The notes: generated by a model not told the origin, from the letters alone. A stretch of DNA of 64,000 nt from Orobanche coerulescens (GCA_033398695.1 CM065803.1:44755501-44819500); one strand, 5' to 3'; counted from the first letter of the stretch, positions 33,186 to 45,810 are shown. Translations and numbers: made by a program.

Positions 33186-34415
33186 GACATGGTCGGGCCC
33201 CCTTTCCTGTCTGGAGCTGGGTGTGGCCTGTAGGGTGCCGGGCAGGGTGCCTGGTGCTGCTTGGCAGTTTCCAGGCTGTCAGGCACTGGGTCTCGTTTTT
33301 CAGTATATTTTGATAATTCAATTTTCTTGTATTAAAGTCATTAATTTGGAATTTTTGATGAGGGAAAATTCAAAGAAAATATTTTAAGGTTACACTACGG
33401 ACGAAAATTAAATTGTCGATTATTGTTGAATTGATTGGATCAATTCTATTTATTGTTGATTATTGATTGGATCATATGTAATCTTCTCGCTTTCCATATG
33501 TAATCGTTCGTTTTATTCGATTGGGTTGTAAAGGCCGTTTTGAGCCTATTTATTTTACTAGAAATATTTGTATCTAAGATGCAATTTTTCAATGTAAACT
33601 TTATATGTAATGACGAAGACCGAAGGAAGTTCCGTTTCGAGAAGACGACGATTCAAGATGAAGACTTGTAATTATATTACGGAGTTTTTGTTTTCTAGGA
33701 ACGGTCCATGAACCACATGTTGGTAGCAACTAGGTTGTGAATGGTTGTTTCATATTGTATGAATGCAACAAACGCGCTAAAATGATTAATGTGCAAAGTG
33801 TAACGTTAATCACGAAAATTCTCCCACAACAAATTATTAAGTTTATAAGGTTTCAAGGTTTTCCTTCCCTCCATCGAGCTTTCGGGAAATTGAAATCCAA
33901 ACCGGATGTGCTATGCTTCCGAGTTATCGGGGTAGTCGTTCGGGGAGGACGGATAAATTACCGGGCGCGCATTAGATGCCTTCGGTTGGAGCAAATTTTA
34001 TCCCTAGTAACCTGATAGGTTGCCGGATAAGATTCAATTGTGAAACTGATTTGCGTCGATGGTATAAACTTAACTTGTTCACGAACCATAGAAACCGTAT
34101 AGGTTGAGGGGAGTGAACAAGAGGAAAAAGAAGATCGAATCATCTATTAGATGGGTTGATATTGGACACCACTTTATGAAAATTAATAGACTAGAAACCT
34201 GTTCGGTTGCCCTCTATTAAGATTTATAAAGAACTCGATCACCACTATGAAGTAGAGCGACGATACTTCCGAATTTCACATGGGAGTGTGTTGTTCCGAT
34301 AAAATTAGTGGGAGCTGGGTAACAAGAATAGAAAATACCTTAATTCTATACTCAGATCATAATATAACAAGTCACTAATTAATCTGTTATACTTAATGCA
34401 GATATAACTCTCAAT
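33186..34415 (+). other. Element F leader, remainder
   Basis: Non-coding stretch between the minisatellite and gag, unusually long for a copia leader. I see no domain, promoter or RNA gene in it. Confidence 0.4.
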
Positions 34416-35313
34416 ATGACAATGAATCCGCTCGCAATTCAACTCGAGAAGAACACCCTGATTGGACCTAACTTTGTGGACTGGATCCGCAATCTGATGA
34501 TTGTCCTCAATATAGAGACACTGGGTTACGTCTTGGAGACGGACATTCCGGCGCCTCCTGTGCGGATCAGAGCTAATCAGGAAGAGATCGAAAATCAAGA
34601 AAAGTGGGTTAAGGATGACGTAAAAGTCCGTGCATACATGATGGATTCTATGTCTAATGAGCTTCAGAGAGCTCATGAGAAAATGACTTCTGCTAGGTAG
34701 ATACTATCTCACTTAACCGAGCTTTATGGTGAGCACAGCAGAACTGCTAGATATGAGATATCCAAGCAACTGTTCGGTGCAAGGATGAAAGAAGGTGAGA
34801 AGGTTGGGGAACACGTCCTCAAAATGATATCCATGATCGAGATATTGGAGGCTCTTGATTTTAAAATGGATACTTCTCAAAACCAACCTTATCCTACAGT
34901 CTCTTCCTGATTCCTTCTCATAGTTTGTTATAAACTTTAACTGCAATGAGATTGCATGTAATTTAGCTAGGCTAATGAACAAACTGGTGACCGCTCAGTC
35001 TCAGATGAAGACTCTGTGGATGAAGGAGTCTGCTGTTGTGATTTCTTCTGGACCTCGGAGGTCTAAGAATAAGAAGAAAAAGACCAAGAAGCAAACTGGA
35101 CCACAAGTTAAGGACCTTAAGGGAAAGGGCAAGGCCCCGATGGTTCCTAAGAATAAGAAGAAGAAGGATGCTTGTCTAAAGTGCGGTGAGCTGGGCCACT
35201 GGGCTAGAGACTGTCCGATTCTTCATGGCGCTTCAGGTACAGAACTTTTAGTTTTGGAAACAAATTGTTCTGCTACTGTATTTTCTACTTCACGAATCCG
35301 TATTCGGTGCTAG
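34416..35313 (+). pseudogene. Element F gag
   Basis: The start MTMNPLAIQLEKNTLIGPNF is a typical copia gag opening. A TAG at 34698 and a shift near 34880 break it. The end is lysine-rich, followed by one zinc knuckle, CLKCGELGHWARDC. Next to it, the protease motif seen in element I as DSGASSHIC reads VFGASSHIC here after a small deletion, so the catalytic Asp is lost. Confidence 0.8.
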
Positions 35314-36813
35314 TTCTCATATTTGTACCGTGAATCAGGATCTGGAACAAAGTAGGAAGCTTGGAGCTGGAGAAGTTATGATCACAGTCGGAAGCGGGCA
35401 TAGTGTCGAGGCGACCGACATAGGATCACTTCTTTTGGGTTTAGAATCCGGCTTTGTTTTGACTTTAGAAGATGTACTGGTTTTGCCAAAGGGGCACAAA
35501 AACATTGTATCCATTCCGGTCATGGACCGAAAAGGCTTTTCATTTTTCATTGGTGATGGTTCCTGCAAAATTTATTTCAGAAATAAACTAGTGGGTACTG
35601 CTACATTGTTAAATAGATTGTATCATCTAAATCTCAGCAACAAGTAGTTGTGAATACTATGACTAGAAAACGTGGTAGGGATGAAACCAATCAAGTTTTG
35701 AAATGGCATCTTAGACTTGGTCATATTGGTTAGACCAAGGTGTACAAGATGGAAAAAGATAGACTTATGGGTCCATTGGGATCGGATCCCTTTCCTACAT
35801 GTGAATCTTGCCTCAAAGGCAAAATGACTAAGTCCCCCTTTACAGGGAATTTTGAAAGAGCCGCTAATAAATTGGGATTAATCCATACCAACGTATGTGG
35901 TGCTTTGGAAGCAGCACATGACGGATATAAATATTTCACTACGTTTACAGATGATCATACTAGGTATGGTTATGTATACTTAATGAAAGATAAATCCGAG
36001 GCCTTTGAGAAATTCCAGGAATTCAAGTCCCTAGTCGAGAAACAAACTGGTAATCATATCAAAGCACTTCGTTCAGACCGAGGTGGCGAGTATATGAGTA
36101 CGGAGTTTGATGAGTTCCTTAAGGAACATGGAATAGTTTCACAACTAACACCTCCAGCTACTCCTCGGTTAAATGGTGTGTCACAAAGAAGTAACCGGAC
36201 TTTGTTGAACATGGTCCATTCCATGCTGGGCTATACTGACTTACCGATTTACCTGTGGGGGTATGCACTCCTAACTGCCGCTTACATGTTGAACAGATGT
36301 CCTTCCACATCCGTTCCTAAAACTCCACACGAGATGTGGGAGGGCAGGAAACCAAGTCTTAATAACATTAGGATTTTGGGATGTCCCGCCTATGTCAAGA
36401 AGACTAAGGTGGACAAAATGGAAACGAGGTCTGTGAGGAGACGTTTCATTGGATTCCCATCTGAGGCGATGGGTTATCTATTCTACATACCCAAAGATCG
36501 AAAGATCGTGGTTGCTTTGCATGCACACTTCCTGGAAGTTGAGTTCATTCAGGAAGGCGGAGCAGGTAGAAATATTTTCTTAGAAGAATACAATGAAACT
36601 CCTCAGGAGATACCTGTGCAAGAAATTGGAACAGAACCTTCTGTAACACAAGTACAACAACCTTGTAGGTCTAGTAGGGTGTCTCAATTACCTGAGAGGT
36701 ATAGTTTTATGCACTTGGAGGAACTGGGTTTCTACGAGGTTCCAGGTGATAAACAAGAGACCGACCCGCGACCAAATGACCTAGCAATGGTGGATGTAGA
36801 CTCCATGAAATAG
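35314..36813 (+). pseudogene. Element F pre-integrase and integrase
   Basis: The protease C-terminal and pre-integrase region (35330-35647) includes LEDVLVLPKGHKNIVSIPVM. The integrase frame 35740-36813 is open. It has HHCC residues around CESCLKGKMTKSPF. The first catalytic Asp (HTDICGAL in element I) is Asn in F (HTNVCGAL). The second is kept in SDRGGEYMS. The Glu of SERRNRT in I is Gln in F (SQRSNRT). Two of three D-D-E residues are therefore gone although the frame is open. Confidence 0.82.
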
Positions 36814-37340
36814 TATGGCGATCTTCATGTAGTTGGGACCTTCGTTTTGACGAGGCAGTCAAAGAGTTTGACTTCATGCAAAATGAAGAGGAACCTTGTG
36901 TATACAAGATGGTTAGTGGGAGCTAGATCGCATTCTTAGTACTATGTGTAGATGACATTTTACTAATAGGAAATGATGTGGGAATGCTAAGTATAGCGCG
37001 ACTGCTAATTCCACATGTTAGGCTAAGTATAAAGCGGCCTCGGGGGCCTCTAAAGGACAGACTTAGAAGTTACTGGGTAAACTTCACATGACACCTTGTG
37101 CTGCGCTTCCAGAGCAGTAGTACAGGCCTAGGAGCCGAGGTTTCATAACAGTACCAAACATATTGAGAGAGAGTATCATCTCGTGAGAGAATTTGTTCGC
37201 AAAGAGATACATTGTGTTGCATAGAGTAGAGTCAGCCGACCACGTCGCTGATACACTGACCAAGCCACTTTCTCAGATTAGCTTAGAGCGTCATCTGGAG
37301 AACATGGATATTAGATACCATAGTGTGTGGCATTGAGTGA
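36814..37340 (+). pseudogene. Element F RT/RNase H remnants after two deletions
   Basis: The open frame ends VDVDSMK and the next recognisable sequence is the middle of RT (DEAVKEFDFMQNEEEPCVYK), so most of RT is missing relative to I. The VDD active-site region (CVDDILLIGND, about 36945) survives. A second jump near 36995 leads into the RNase H tail (STC-AKYKAAS). The polypurine tract AAGTGGGAGA follows at 37341-37350. Confidence 0.75.
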
Positions 37341-37351
37341 AAGTGGGAGAT

Positions 37352-39314
37352 TGTTGGGAGTATGCCCTCGAATGCCACTCAGAGGATGTTGAGTGAGGGC
37401 ATTGTACTTGTAAGTATGTAAATCATTAATATAAGGCAATAAATGTTTCTTTATTTACTGGTAGTTACTGGCATTCCTAACTCGTAAATATAGGTATAGA
37501 AACTAGTCCATGTATTTGAGAGAAAAAACGTTCCACTACTTACTGGATAAGGGGGTCGGCACTGGAAAGGTTTATAGCTCAAATACTTAATCGTTCGCAA
37601 GTCGATGAAACTTGACTGGGCATTAAGTTTATGTGAAGACTTGTATGACGTGTTCTTTGACATGGAGAGTGCCTGTTGAATGCTAATGGTTAGTGGGAGC
37701 ACACATTATAGGTATGCCAATTGGATTAGTATACTCGAACCGACTCACCCTCGATTCGTCACACGGATTTCACTCCGGGACAGTCAATGACGGAATCAAA
37801 AGGTTGTGATAGGTATTCGTGAACCTTCGACTTGAGGATTTAGTAGGGATGTGCTTGTGACGTCAAGATTTTCGTTAGAGTAGTTTGACCCTATAAACCG
37901 GAAGGTGGGGGTCAACCTCGACGTGCATCTTGACGGGCATGTAGCAGGTCCTACTGAATACCAAGATAGAATTCTTTCTCCCGTTAGTGAGCGGGTTAAA
38001 TGTCCTATGCGGTTATTGGCAGATGAGATCATAAGTCTTTGGCCAAAGCATTGGAGCTAGTTGTATTGGATACACGAAAGCTCGATGATCTCGATTTGCA
38101 TTAACGTATGCATAGCGTCAAGTAACAGATAGGGTTTGACTGACCGTGACCCTATAACTTGATCGGGACATTTGAAAGAAGGGTTTATACGTATACTGGT
38201 ATTCACGACAGAATGGTTCTTGAATGATCCCAATCATTCGTTCTCAGTTGGGGCACAGTGTAGGCCGCTAGGCTGGCTAGGTGGTGCTACTACTCTTTGG
38301 TTCCTCCCATTGCTGACTGAGACGAACCTACCGAGTCGCGCAATAGGATTGACGACAGAATGAATCAAGCTTATTCTCTCATAATGAATATTAAGATATT
38401 GGATATCTAATTTGGGACATTGGATGTCTAAATTAATTTATTAGATAAATTAATTTACGGCCTAATGAATTAAATAAATTACTGGGTGATTAATTTAATT
38501 CATGAATATAATTATTTCTTAGAGAAATTAATTATGTCATTATGTATTTGATATGATTAATTAATTAGATTAATTAATCGATATAAATACATCGGAACTG
38601 AATTGGAGTTTATCTGTTTGGACTCATGGGAGTCCGAAACGAACTGAACTCGTCCGATTCCTTCTAGAGGTCGCCCCACTTTGATGCCTTGCATTGGTCT
38701 TAGTCTTGAATTGGTTGGTGGAGGACTTATGACATTAGAGATAAGATATCTCTTAAAATAAGGATAAAGGTGATTTTGTGGGATTTGTAAATGGAATAAA
38801 AGGAAGACTTCTCCCAGCAAATCAACCACCCATTCCATACGTGATTTGAGCAGGAGAGAGAGAGAGAGAAAAGGTTTCTTCAAGTCTTCACATTTATTCA
38901 TTATTCTTGAGATATATTCTTGGAGAAAATATCAAGAGATTAAATTGAGATATTAAATATTAAAACACTTAGAGTGTTATAATCAAAGCTTCATCACTTG
39001 ATTCTAGCCGTAACCTTAGAGGTTAATCGAGTGTTCTCATTTCGTTCGTTTCTCCGGCGCGTGACAAGTAGAGACGCGGTTTTTCGGCGTTGGATCATCC
39101 AAGGGCTTGGAGCACTTTGGATCGTTTGGGGAATAGCTCAAGAGAAGGAACTCCATATAATCAACGGACGACAAGGATATGATTTCGAATCTTCCTTTGT
39201 TTATTTTATATTCGTATATGCGTAGCTCGATCGATCCTCGTAGGGATTCAGATCGAATTAATTTTTGTTTTACCGCTTTCGCTGGGCCTTCGTTTTAGGC
39301 ACCGAATCCCAACA
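37352..39314 (+). repeat. Element F 3' LTR
   Basis: 1963 bp, the pair of 30653-32609. TATA box at 38582-38589. It is followed directly by the TSD TCTAA and the continuation of E integrase. Confidence 0.9.
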
Positions 39315-39735
39315 TCTAAAAGTGTCGCCAACTCGGGGAGTTTATCTCTTCGGTAGGAAGGGTAAACTTAGTCCTCGATACATTGGGCCATTTGAAATTC
39401 TCGAACGGGTTAGAGAACTTGCCTACCGATTAGGTTTACCACCATCATTAAATCATGTACATAACATATTTCATGTTTCCCAACTGAGAAAATACATGTC
39501 GGACCCTAGTCATATTATCGATTTCGGAGAGATCGAGTTGGGTCCCGACATTACCTTTGAGGAGAAGCCGATCCATATTTTGGAATGTTGGGTAAAACAG
39601 CTTAGGCACAAAACCATTCCTTTGGTTAAAGTGCAGTGGTCAAGGCATGGATCAGAAGAAGCTACATGGGGAGACAGAAAAGGATATGAAGTCAAGGTAC
39701 CCCGAATTATTCGTTTCGTAAGTTTTGGGACGAAA
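39315..39735 (+). pseudogene. Element E integrase C-terminus and chromodomain
   Basis: Reading resumes in GKLSPRYIGPFEILERVREL (integrase C-terminal, GPY/F-like) and NHVHNIFHVSQLRKYM. The chromodomain is PLVKVQWSRHGSEEATWGDR. It has the shortened aromatic-cage form of Tekay/Del chromoviruses, which is thought to guide integration to heterochromatin. The last codons, VSFGTKPIF, are also found at the end of element H's interior. Confidence 0.83.
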
Positions 39736-39739
39736 CCTA

Positions 39740-39756
39740 TTTTTAGGGGGAGAGAA
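39740..39756 (+). other. Element E polypurine tract
   Basis: TTTTAGGGGGAGAGAA lies directly before TGTAATACCC of the 3' LTR. Confidence 0.75.
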
Positions 39757-39963
39757 TGTAATACCCGTACTTTTTATTGGTAATGGTTGTCAGCGGTAAG
39801 TATCATGGACTGTATTCTAATTTTTCGAGTATTGGGAATCATGCGTTTGATTTGAGTTTGGGCTTGTATGTTGTGATTCTTGCCAGTATTTCATTGATTG
39901 TCGAATAACTGCCGAGTTATACCATGAGTAACATGTTAACAAACTTATTTTGGACGGAGGAGT

Positions 39964-40537
39964 AAAGCACGCTAAGTCACCCGAGTAGTGTACACAAAGC
40001 GGTGTGGTGATAGCGCACGCTATGGCCGGAAGGCAGCGCGTGCTAACCGGCCGAGCAGCATGGGGCAGAAGGGTCTGGACTTCGGCCAGAACAACAGGTA
40101 GCGCACGCTAGGGATCGTGGTAGCGCGCGCTATGTTGCTTGAGTATCTCCCACTATTCGGTCGTAACGCGCGCTACCTGGCCGGCCAGAGAGGTTACTGG
40201 GATTCTGGACTTCGGAAGGATTGGGAGGATAGCGCACACTACTGCCTGTCATTGCACACGCTAATCGGCAGGCATAGCGCACGTTGTTCGGCCGCCCAGC
40301 GCACGCTACCAGGTCGATCAGGTTAGTCCAGGAGGCTCTGGACGGATCGACTAGCGCACGCTAATGCTCGTCCAGCGCGCGCTATCGTGGCCAGGCAGGG
40401 CAGAAATTTTTGGGCCGTGGGGCGGACAGATGGCGGGTCCTGGATGAAGATGGCAGGCCCCAGCCGAAGGTTCTAGACCAAGGCCGCCCGTTAGCGCACG
40501 CTAAATCGTAAGCCTAGCGCGCGCTAATGCGCGTTAT
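39964..40537. promoter_or_regulatory. Palindrome array TAGCGCACGCTA in E LTR
   Basis: At least a dozen near-copies of TAGCGC(A/G)CGCTA. Close pairs are at 40011/40034, 40099/40121, 40230/40252/40275/40297, 40352/40373 and 40492/40515, giving spacings of 21-23 bp; 40121 to 40164 is 43. The array ends at the TATA box. The word is the one used in D although the two LTRs are otherwise strongly diverged. Confidence 0.7.
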
Positions 40538-41175
40538 TATAAATACATGGACAACTGCCCATTTCGGCATTTTTCCCATTACTTGCTTACTCTTCCGGTG
40601 AGTGAGCGATTTGGGGCATTGAAGAAGGAGATCTCAGCCACATATCATTAGGAATCATCATTTTTCAACCTTTGATGCAAAGTTATCATTATTTAAGTAT
40701 CTCTTAACATCCGAATCAAGGTATGATTCTCACGAACCCTAGTTTTGTGAATTTTGGGGGATTTTGGGGGGTTTGTGAAGATTTGGCCGAATTAACCGAA
40801 TAAGCTTAGATTGTTGTTGGATTTTGGTTTCGTACTCGATATCCTTTGGTACTATTGAAGTTTTACGGATTGATTTCGAGGATACCTTCGTTAATGAATC
40901 ATATTGAATTATACCCCCAAGATGTTCGAAGAATTATTCCAACGGGTAGAACTTAGGGAGTTCTATGCATTTTCGTAGTATTGAAATTGATTGTGTGTCA
41001 TTGTGATTTAGGAATGGACCTTTGAAGGGAGTTGAATTGAAACCCTTCCTTTCATCGATTTCTTCGCACTGTGTTATCCCAGGCAAGTACATGGGTTACA
41101 TTTTGTTGCGTATGTTACATATCCCGCATGTGTGTTGCTTACGAACTATGGTTTTGAATGATATGTTGTTCTCTA

Positions 41176-41395
41176 CCTGGGGATAGCATGTAGGGCCTCT
41201 GGGGACCGATACTAAGGGGCACGGTCGCGGAAGTAGACATGTGTGCGTGCGTTGTCGTTCTTCCACCTGGGGAGGGTCTGACGAGGCCTCTAGGGACCAA
41301 TGATAAGGGGTATGGTCGCGAAAGTGGTTTCCCACCTGGGGAAGGCTCGACGGGGCCTCTAGGGGTCGGTACTAAGGGGTACGGCCATGGGTTAC
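41176..41395 (+). repeat. Three diverged repeats in E LTR downstream of TATA
   Basis: Units of about 60-90 bp built on CACCTGGGGA...GGGCCTCTAGGGACC...AAGGGGTACGGTCGCG occur three times. The design resembles the repeats in the D, H and J LTRs. Confidence 0.6.
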
Positions 41396-41983
41396 CAGTG
41401 ATGTTGTCGTGATGATATGATGTGACGTGATGGTTCTATAAATGATAAATGCTTTGAGAAAGTACGATATTCCGGAATATAGTTTTTGTATAAATACTTT
41501 CAAAACTATGACAGAAATGTTATATTATGTTTATATGTAACATTATGTAACTATGTACTTATACTAGCATTTCGTATGTTAACCCCTCGTTGGGGTGAAA
41601 TATTTACAATTCAGTTTTGGGACATTCCGAGAAGCGGGCACGGGAGGCGTACGAGAAGAATGGACAAGCATGATGAGGCTCGAGTCTTGAAAGTCATTTG
41701 GATTTTATGTGGTCGTCTAAGTCAGAGAATTATGTTGTTTCTGTTATTATGGTTAAGTCCCTTGTGTGGGCAACGAAATAGTACTGTGTTTGGTTTGTTG
41801 TATTGGGATAAAATGCTTTGGCCGAGGGCCCTGGCATGTTGTTGTATTTCGATATGTATTGTGTATTCGATTTCGTGTATGGTTTTGGAAATGGTTTAGT
41901 CTGGTAGGCCTCGATGAAGGTTCTACGGCATGTAATGGCACTTGTGTGAATTGGGGTGTTACAGAGGGCTATGGGTAAGGTAT

Positions 41984-43080
41984 TGTTGTGTCGCGATTAA
42001 CACATCTCGACGGCGATCGTCAAAGTGGCCGAGCGACCGAGTCAACATCAAATGAATCAAGGCAACTTGCCAAACGAAAGAGTCCAGATCGAGTTTAGGT
42101 ACCGAGCGATCGACGTCTGGGGCGACCGCCTCTTGACACCTAGCGATTGACTCTGGTGCCCGATCAAGGACGACCGTCCTATGCCACGTATAAGGCCATC
42201 ATCCGTCGTATCTACCAAGACCAGATCTCGGAGTAAAGGCCCACATGCAGATCCGGAAAAGGTGCCGTATGAAAAGGCCTTTGACTCCAGCCCATCAACA
42301 GCTGTCGGCGGCAAGGACAAACCTCACCTACCGACAGACCCACCGAAAGGTCCAAGGTGGACCCCCCAAGACAGCGACATGAGGCACATGGCATCTTCTC
42401 ACTGGTTCGCACAGCTGGATGTCAGTAGCAGCCGCGGACTTTAAGGAGACTAACCCATGTGCTAAAGACGCTCGCCCACTTATTATAATACAAGAAAGGC
42501 GATCGTTCGCTCGGGATCAAGACATCCCAGCTACCTCCTCTCCTATAAATAGAAGACTTTCAGCATTTAGAAAGGGCCTTCTGCTTCTGTCTCGGCTTTT
42601 CTCTTGACTCTATCTAGGATTTCTCTCTCAGAACCTCTTAACCAAAAGACGGTCGGCAGAAACGAGAACTCCCTATAGTTCAGAAGTTACTTTAAGAGGT
42701 TCACAAGTTCAGAAACTACTTCCATATGAGATTTCAGCTAATTCACACAGTGAGAGACCGTCGATTTCTCACAGTCAGCACAGCACTCCATCGTTGTTAC
42801 AAGAACTCACAGAGCGTCAACTCTGGTTCTTCCGGCAATCTTCAGCACTCAAGAGCTAAGATAACTAGGGTCTTTACACTCATTGTAATTGTACTCTAAC
42901 ATTAATATTTATACTCCCAAGTATTCGTATTAATAATATCTCGCGAGAGCATTTAAGCCCGAGACTAACAACCCCGGCAAATATTGTGTTATTTACTTCC
43001 CCACGGACGTGCTCTCGCATTTTGTTTGTTACTCGTCCATTCCAGCATATCATCTTCGGATAATATTTTGGGTAACAACA
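41984..43080 (+). repeat. Element G 5' LTR
   Basis: 1097 bp, paired with 53806-54899 and very similar to it. TATAAATA at 42544-42551. CGATCG words occur upstream of it (for example 42014, 42103, 42500), as in A. ORFs across it are shadows. Confidence 0.88.
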
Positions 43081-43082
43081 AT

Positions 43083-43100
43083 TGGCGCTAGAAGGAGGGG
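43083..43100 (+). other. Element G primer binding site
   Basis: TGGCGCTAGAAGGAGGGG, two bases after the LTR end, same as in A. The tRNA is not assigned. Confidence 0.65.
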
Positions 43101-43208
43101 ATCTTAACCTTCATTTTAATTCCGACCGTCTCGAAGAACACTCACTGTTCTCCGGGGCATATACTTGAAGAAACACTCACTGTTCTTCAAAGAAAAACCT
43201 TCAGAATA

Positions 43209-44771
43209 ATGGCGTCTGCCACCACAGTGAAGAGAGCCACTCTCAGAACCGCCGGACGTCATATTCCGGCTCAATCCGAGCCCCAGCCTATGGCAGAGGG
43301 TGGCCACGGCGACGCGAGACTCTCGATCCCACCCCTGAGGGACGGTCCCAGCCTCTCGCTCAACCAGTTCCAAACTTCGGAATAGATCAAGGAGGCTATG
43401 GCCATCCTAAGGGAGCGACGGAGAGCATGCGCAGCGCCCGCTATAACCCCCGCGGCCATCCGACGCGTGGGAAAACGGAAGCTCAAGGGGTTACTGGTCG
43501 AGCGATCGTCAGAAAACCCCGATTCACGAGAAAAGGCTCTCGCAAGGCGGGATGGTTCCATCTTCAGCCGCCTAGGAAGCGATCCATCGTGGTGACCAGG
43601 GCATTCTGGCCCCAACCACGATACGACGAAATTGGAGTCCGTCACCAGGAGTTCGGCGTACCCTACTCCCAAAAGGCAGGTCGGCCACTTGGTTCCCCCT
43701 CACCGATGAACCAATATCGGCGACGACAATCTCATCGCCTACCGTGGAGCCAGGAGATCGGTACACGATCGCCTCGGCTCCCGCTCCGAGAGCCAAATCA
43801 CGAACGATCAAGCTACGGCGATGGCCGCAATGCAACGCCAGCTCGATTGCATGAAGGCGCTCCGAGAAACTGGGGCAGGCGCCAAGAGAAAGATCGCCGG
43901 GCCAAGTGAGCCGCTCGCGGTCCAGATCAAACTCGCCCCCGTGCAGCCGAGGATCACTCCTCCTCAAACACCTTTGTACGAGGGGAGATCGGATCCCGAG
44001 ACTCACCTGAGCAAGTTCCGGATCTACATGACCAGATGTAGGGCATCAGACGCGACCAGGTGCCGAATGTTCCCGTTAACATTAGGCAAACCGGCCCATA
44101 GGTGGTACATCTCACTGCCACCGCGATCAGTCAGTTCCTTCGAACAACTGGCGAGCGAATTCACATCATACTTCGCCGTCAAGGTCGCTCGGCCAGAAGG
44201 TCCCCACCGCATGGTGAAGATCAGGCAGGGGGAAGACGAATCCGTCGAAGACTACATAGACCAGGTGGATGAGATAATCCTCAACAGCGAGCCCGTAAGT
44301 GACGAGATCGCCCTCTACTCGGTCCTATGGGGATTCAATTGTCTTTTGCCCATGTTCAGGCACCTTACGAAGGACATCTCTCCAACCTACGCAATCTTCC
44401 GCGCCAAGGACACAGACTTTTTGGCCAGGCGGAGGTTGCTCGCCCTTTGCCAAGGCGAGGAGGCAGAGACGGCGATCAACAAATCCAACAAGGTGGTCGC
44501 CAAGCCACCCGGTGATTTCAGGACCTTCGAGGATGTGGAAGCCCATCTCTACCACAACCTTAATCTATCTCCGGCTCATATTTTCTACACCATACAGGGG
44601 TGCGAGCGGCTAAGCAAGTCGAAGGCGGTAAGGGACCACGGTCATCTGGACCGCAACAAATTCTGTGCTTACCACAAGAGTCCCGGCCACAACACCGATC
44701 AATGCCGCAACCTCCTCAGACAACTGTGGAGATTGTTCGAGGAGGGCAAGCTGGACAGTCTAGTAACTTAG
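43209..44771 (+). pseudogene. Element G gag
   Basis: The start MASATTVKRATLRTAGRHIP is homologous to A's gag start. A TAG at about 43383 replaces a codon that is Gln in A. The N-terminal part ends at 43595. The core (43821-44771, 316 residues) is open: TPLYEGRSDPETHLSKFRIY, then the capsid domain, ending CAYHKSPGHNTDQCRNLLRQ and LDSLVT. Both A and G are interrupted between the N-terminal part and the MAA(I/M)QRQL start. The core may therefore be translated separately, or both copies may have decayed there. Confidence 0.82.
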
Positions 44772-45810
44772 CCGGAGCCCCGGGCGGAAAGGATCAAGTG
44801 CCGCGATCAGCGTCAGAACGACGATCACCAGTCTCCTAGTCCGATCGCCAGAATCAAACACGAGCCAGAGGATTCATACGAGTCGATCCTCCCGATCAAC
44901 CCGGGCGACCAGATCTTTATGCTTCAATCAAGAGGTGGAAACTTTGAAGGTCTTTCCCCAGTTTCCACCATGTCAAACAAAAGGCCACTGCCCAAAGCAA
45001 CGTCTCTAAAAAATGGAGGACTCGCTCGCCGTCTAAAGTTCATCATCTAACATGATGGACCTAGGCAAGAGATCGCCTCCCTCAACACAACGTATACCGT
45101 CGAGGATCGCCATCTAACGTGACGATCCGAGGTAGAAGAGTGCAGCCATGGTCCTGGAGGTCTATGGAACCGACAGCTTCGTCCATGCAAGGTTCCTTTG
45201 GGCTGCGATCGGTCGCCCTTCATTTAAATACGAGGTGGGCATAGCCGAAGGACCCTCCAAACAGATCTGTGGACACGCTCGCCCGCCCTCAAAGGTCCAT
45301 CATCTAACATGGTAGGCCCGGACAATGCGACGCGTCCCTACCCACGTCACAACATATACCGTCGAGTATCTCGATCTAACATGACGATCCGAGGTAGAAA
45401 AGTGCTAGCAAGCCGCGGTCGTGGAGTCAATTAATCCGACGATGCCCCATGCAAGGACTCCTCCAGACCAAGACCGCTCGCCCTTCGTTTAACTATGAGG
45501 CGGGCGCAGCCTAACGGAGGACCCTCACAATAAAGTGAGTCGCGAGACAAACCTACAGGTGGAATTTCGCTCGCGCACAAGACATGGTCATGGAGGTCGG
45601 TCCATCGAACTCCGCAACCGTGCGCAGTTCCTCTAGGTCGAGATGGTCAGCCTCCCTCGAGGAATCTGCGAAATTGAAGATCACAAGAGCTGAACCATGG
45701 ATCAGACTGCTCGAGAGAAGATTCTGTTTCATAAAATGATAAGTCGCTCGTTCGTAATTCAAACGATCGCCGATAAAACCACCTCACCCAATGCCTTAAA
45801 CATTGGAGCG
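44772..45810 (+). repeat. Element G spacer repeats
   Basis: Non-coding, with two diverged copies of a unit of about 270 bp containing ACCGTCGA-GATC-ATCTAAC (about 45089 and 45358) and a CGAGG(T/C)GGGC block. It is homologous to A's 5600-6110. No aORF-like region follows. Confidence 0.6.

Larger units (their letters stand above)
30653..39314 (+). mobile_element. Element F: Ty1/copia element with deletions in RT and RNase H
   Basis: LTRs are 30653-32609 and 37352-39314, running from TGTTGGGAGTATGCC to CGAATCCCAACA. The TSD TCTAA lies at 30648-30652 and 39315-39319. A degenerate iMet site, a long leader with a minisatellite, gag, pre-integrase and integrase are present. Most of RT and RNase H is deleted. 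Element I is a fuller member of the same family. Lost integrase residues and missing RT mean F cannot move alone. Confidence 0.9.
26291..41963 (+). mobile_element. Element E: Tekay-type chromovirus, 5' truncated, split by F
   Basis: There is no 5' LTR. A short leader leads to gag (26383), protease, RT, RNase H, integrase and chromodomain, a polypurine tract and a 2207-bp 3' LTR (39757-41963). Copia element F (30653-39314) interrupts integrase with the TSD TCTAA. The polyprotein is nearly complete but full of transition-type stops and catalytic changes (RT D to N, integrase E to K), consistent with decay at methylated cytosines. The junction with D at about 26290 is approximate. Confidence 0.82.
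39757..41963 (+). repeat. Element E 3' LTR
   Basis: Begins TGTAATACCCG and ends GGGGTGTTACA. The U3 palindrome array is at 39964-40537, TATAAATA at 40538-40545, and three diverged direct repeats lie at 41176-41395. Confidence 0.82.

Noticed and set aside
32765..33321. Repeat proteins encoded across the F leader on both strands
   Set aside because: The 21-bp period keeps frames open by chance on both strands; no start context or domain supports a protein.
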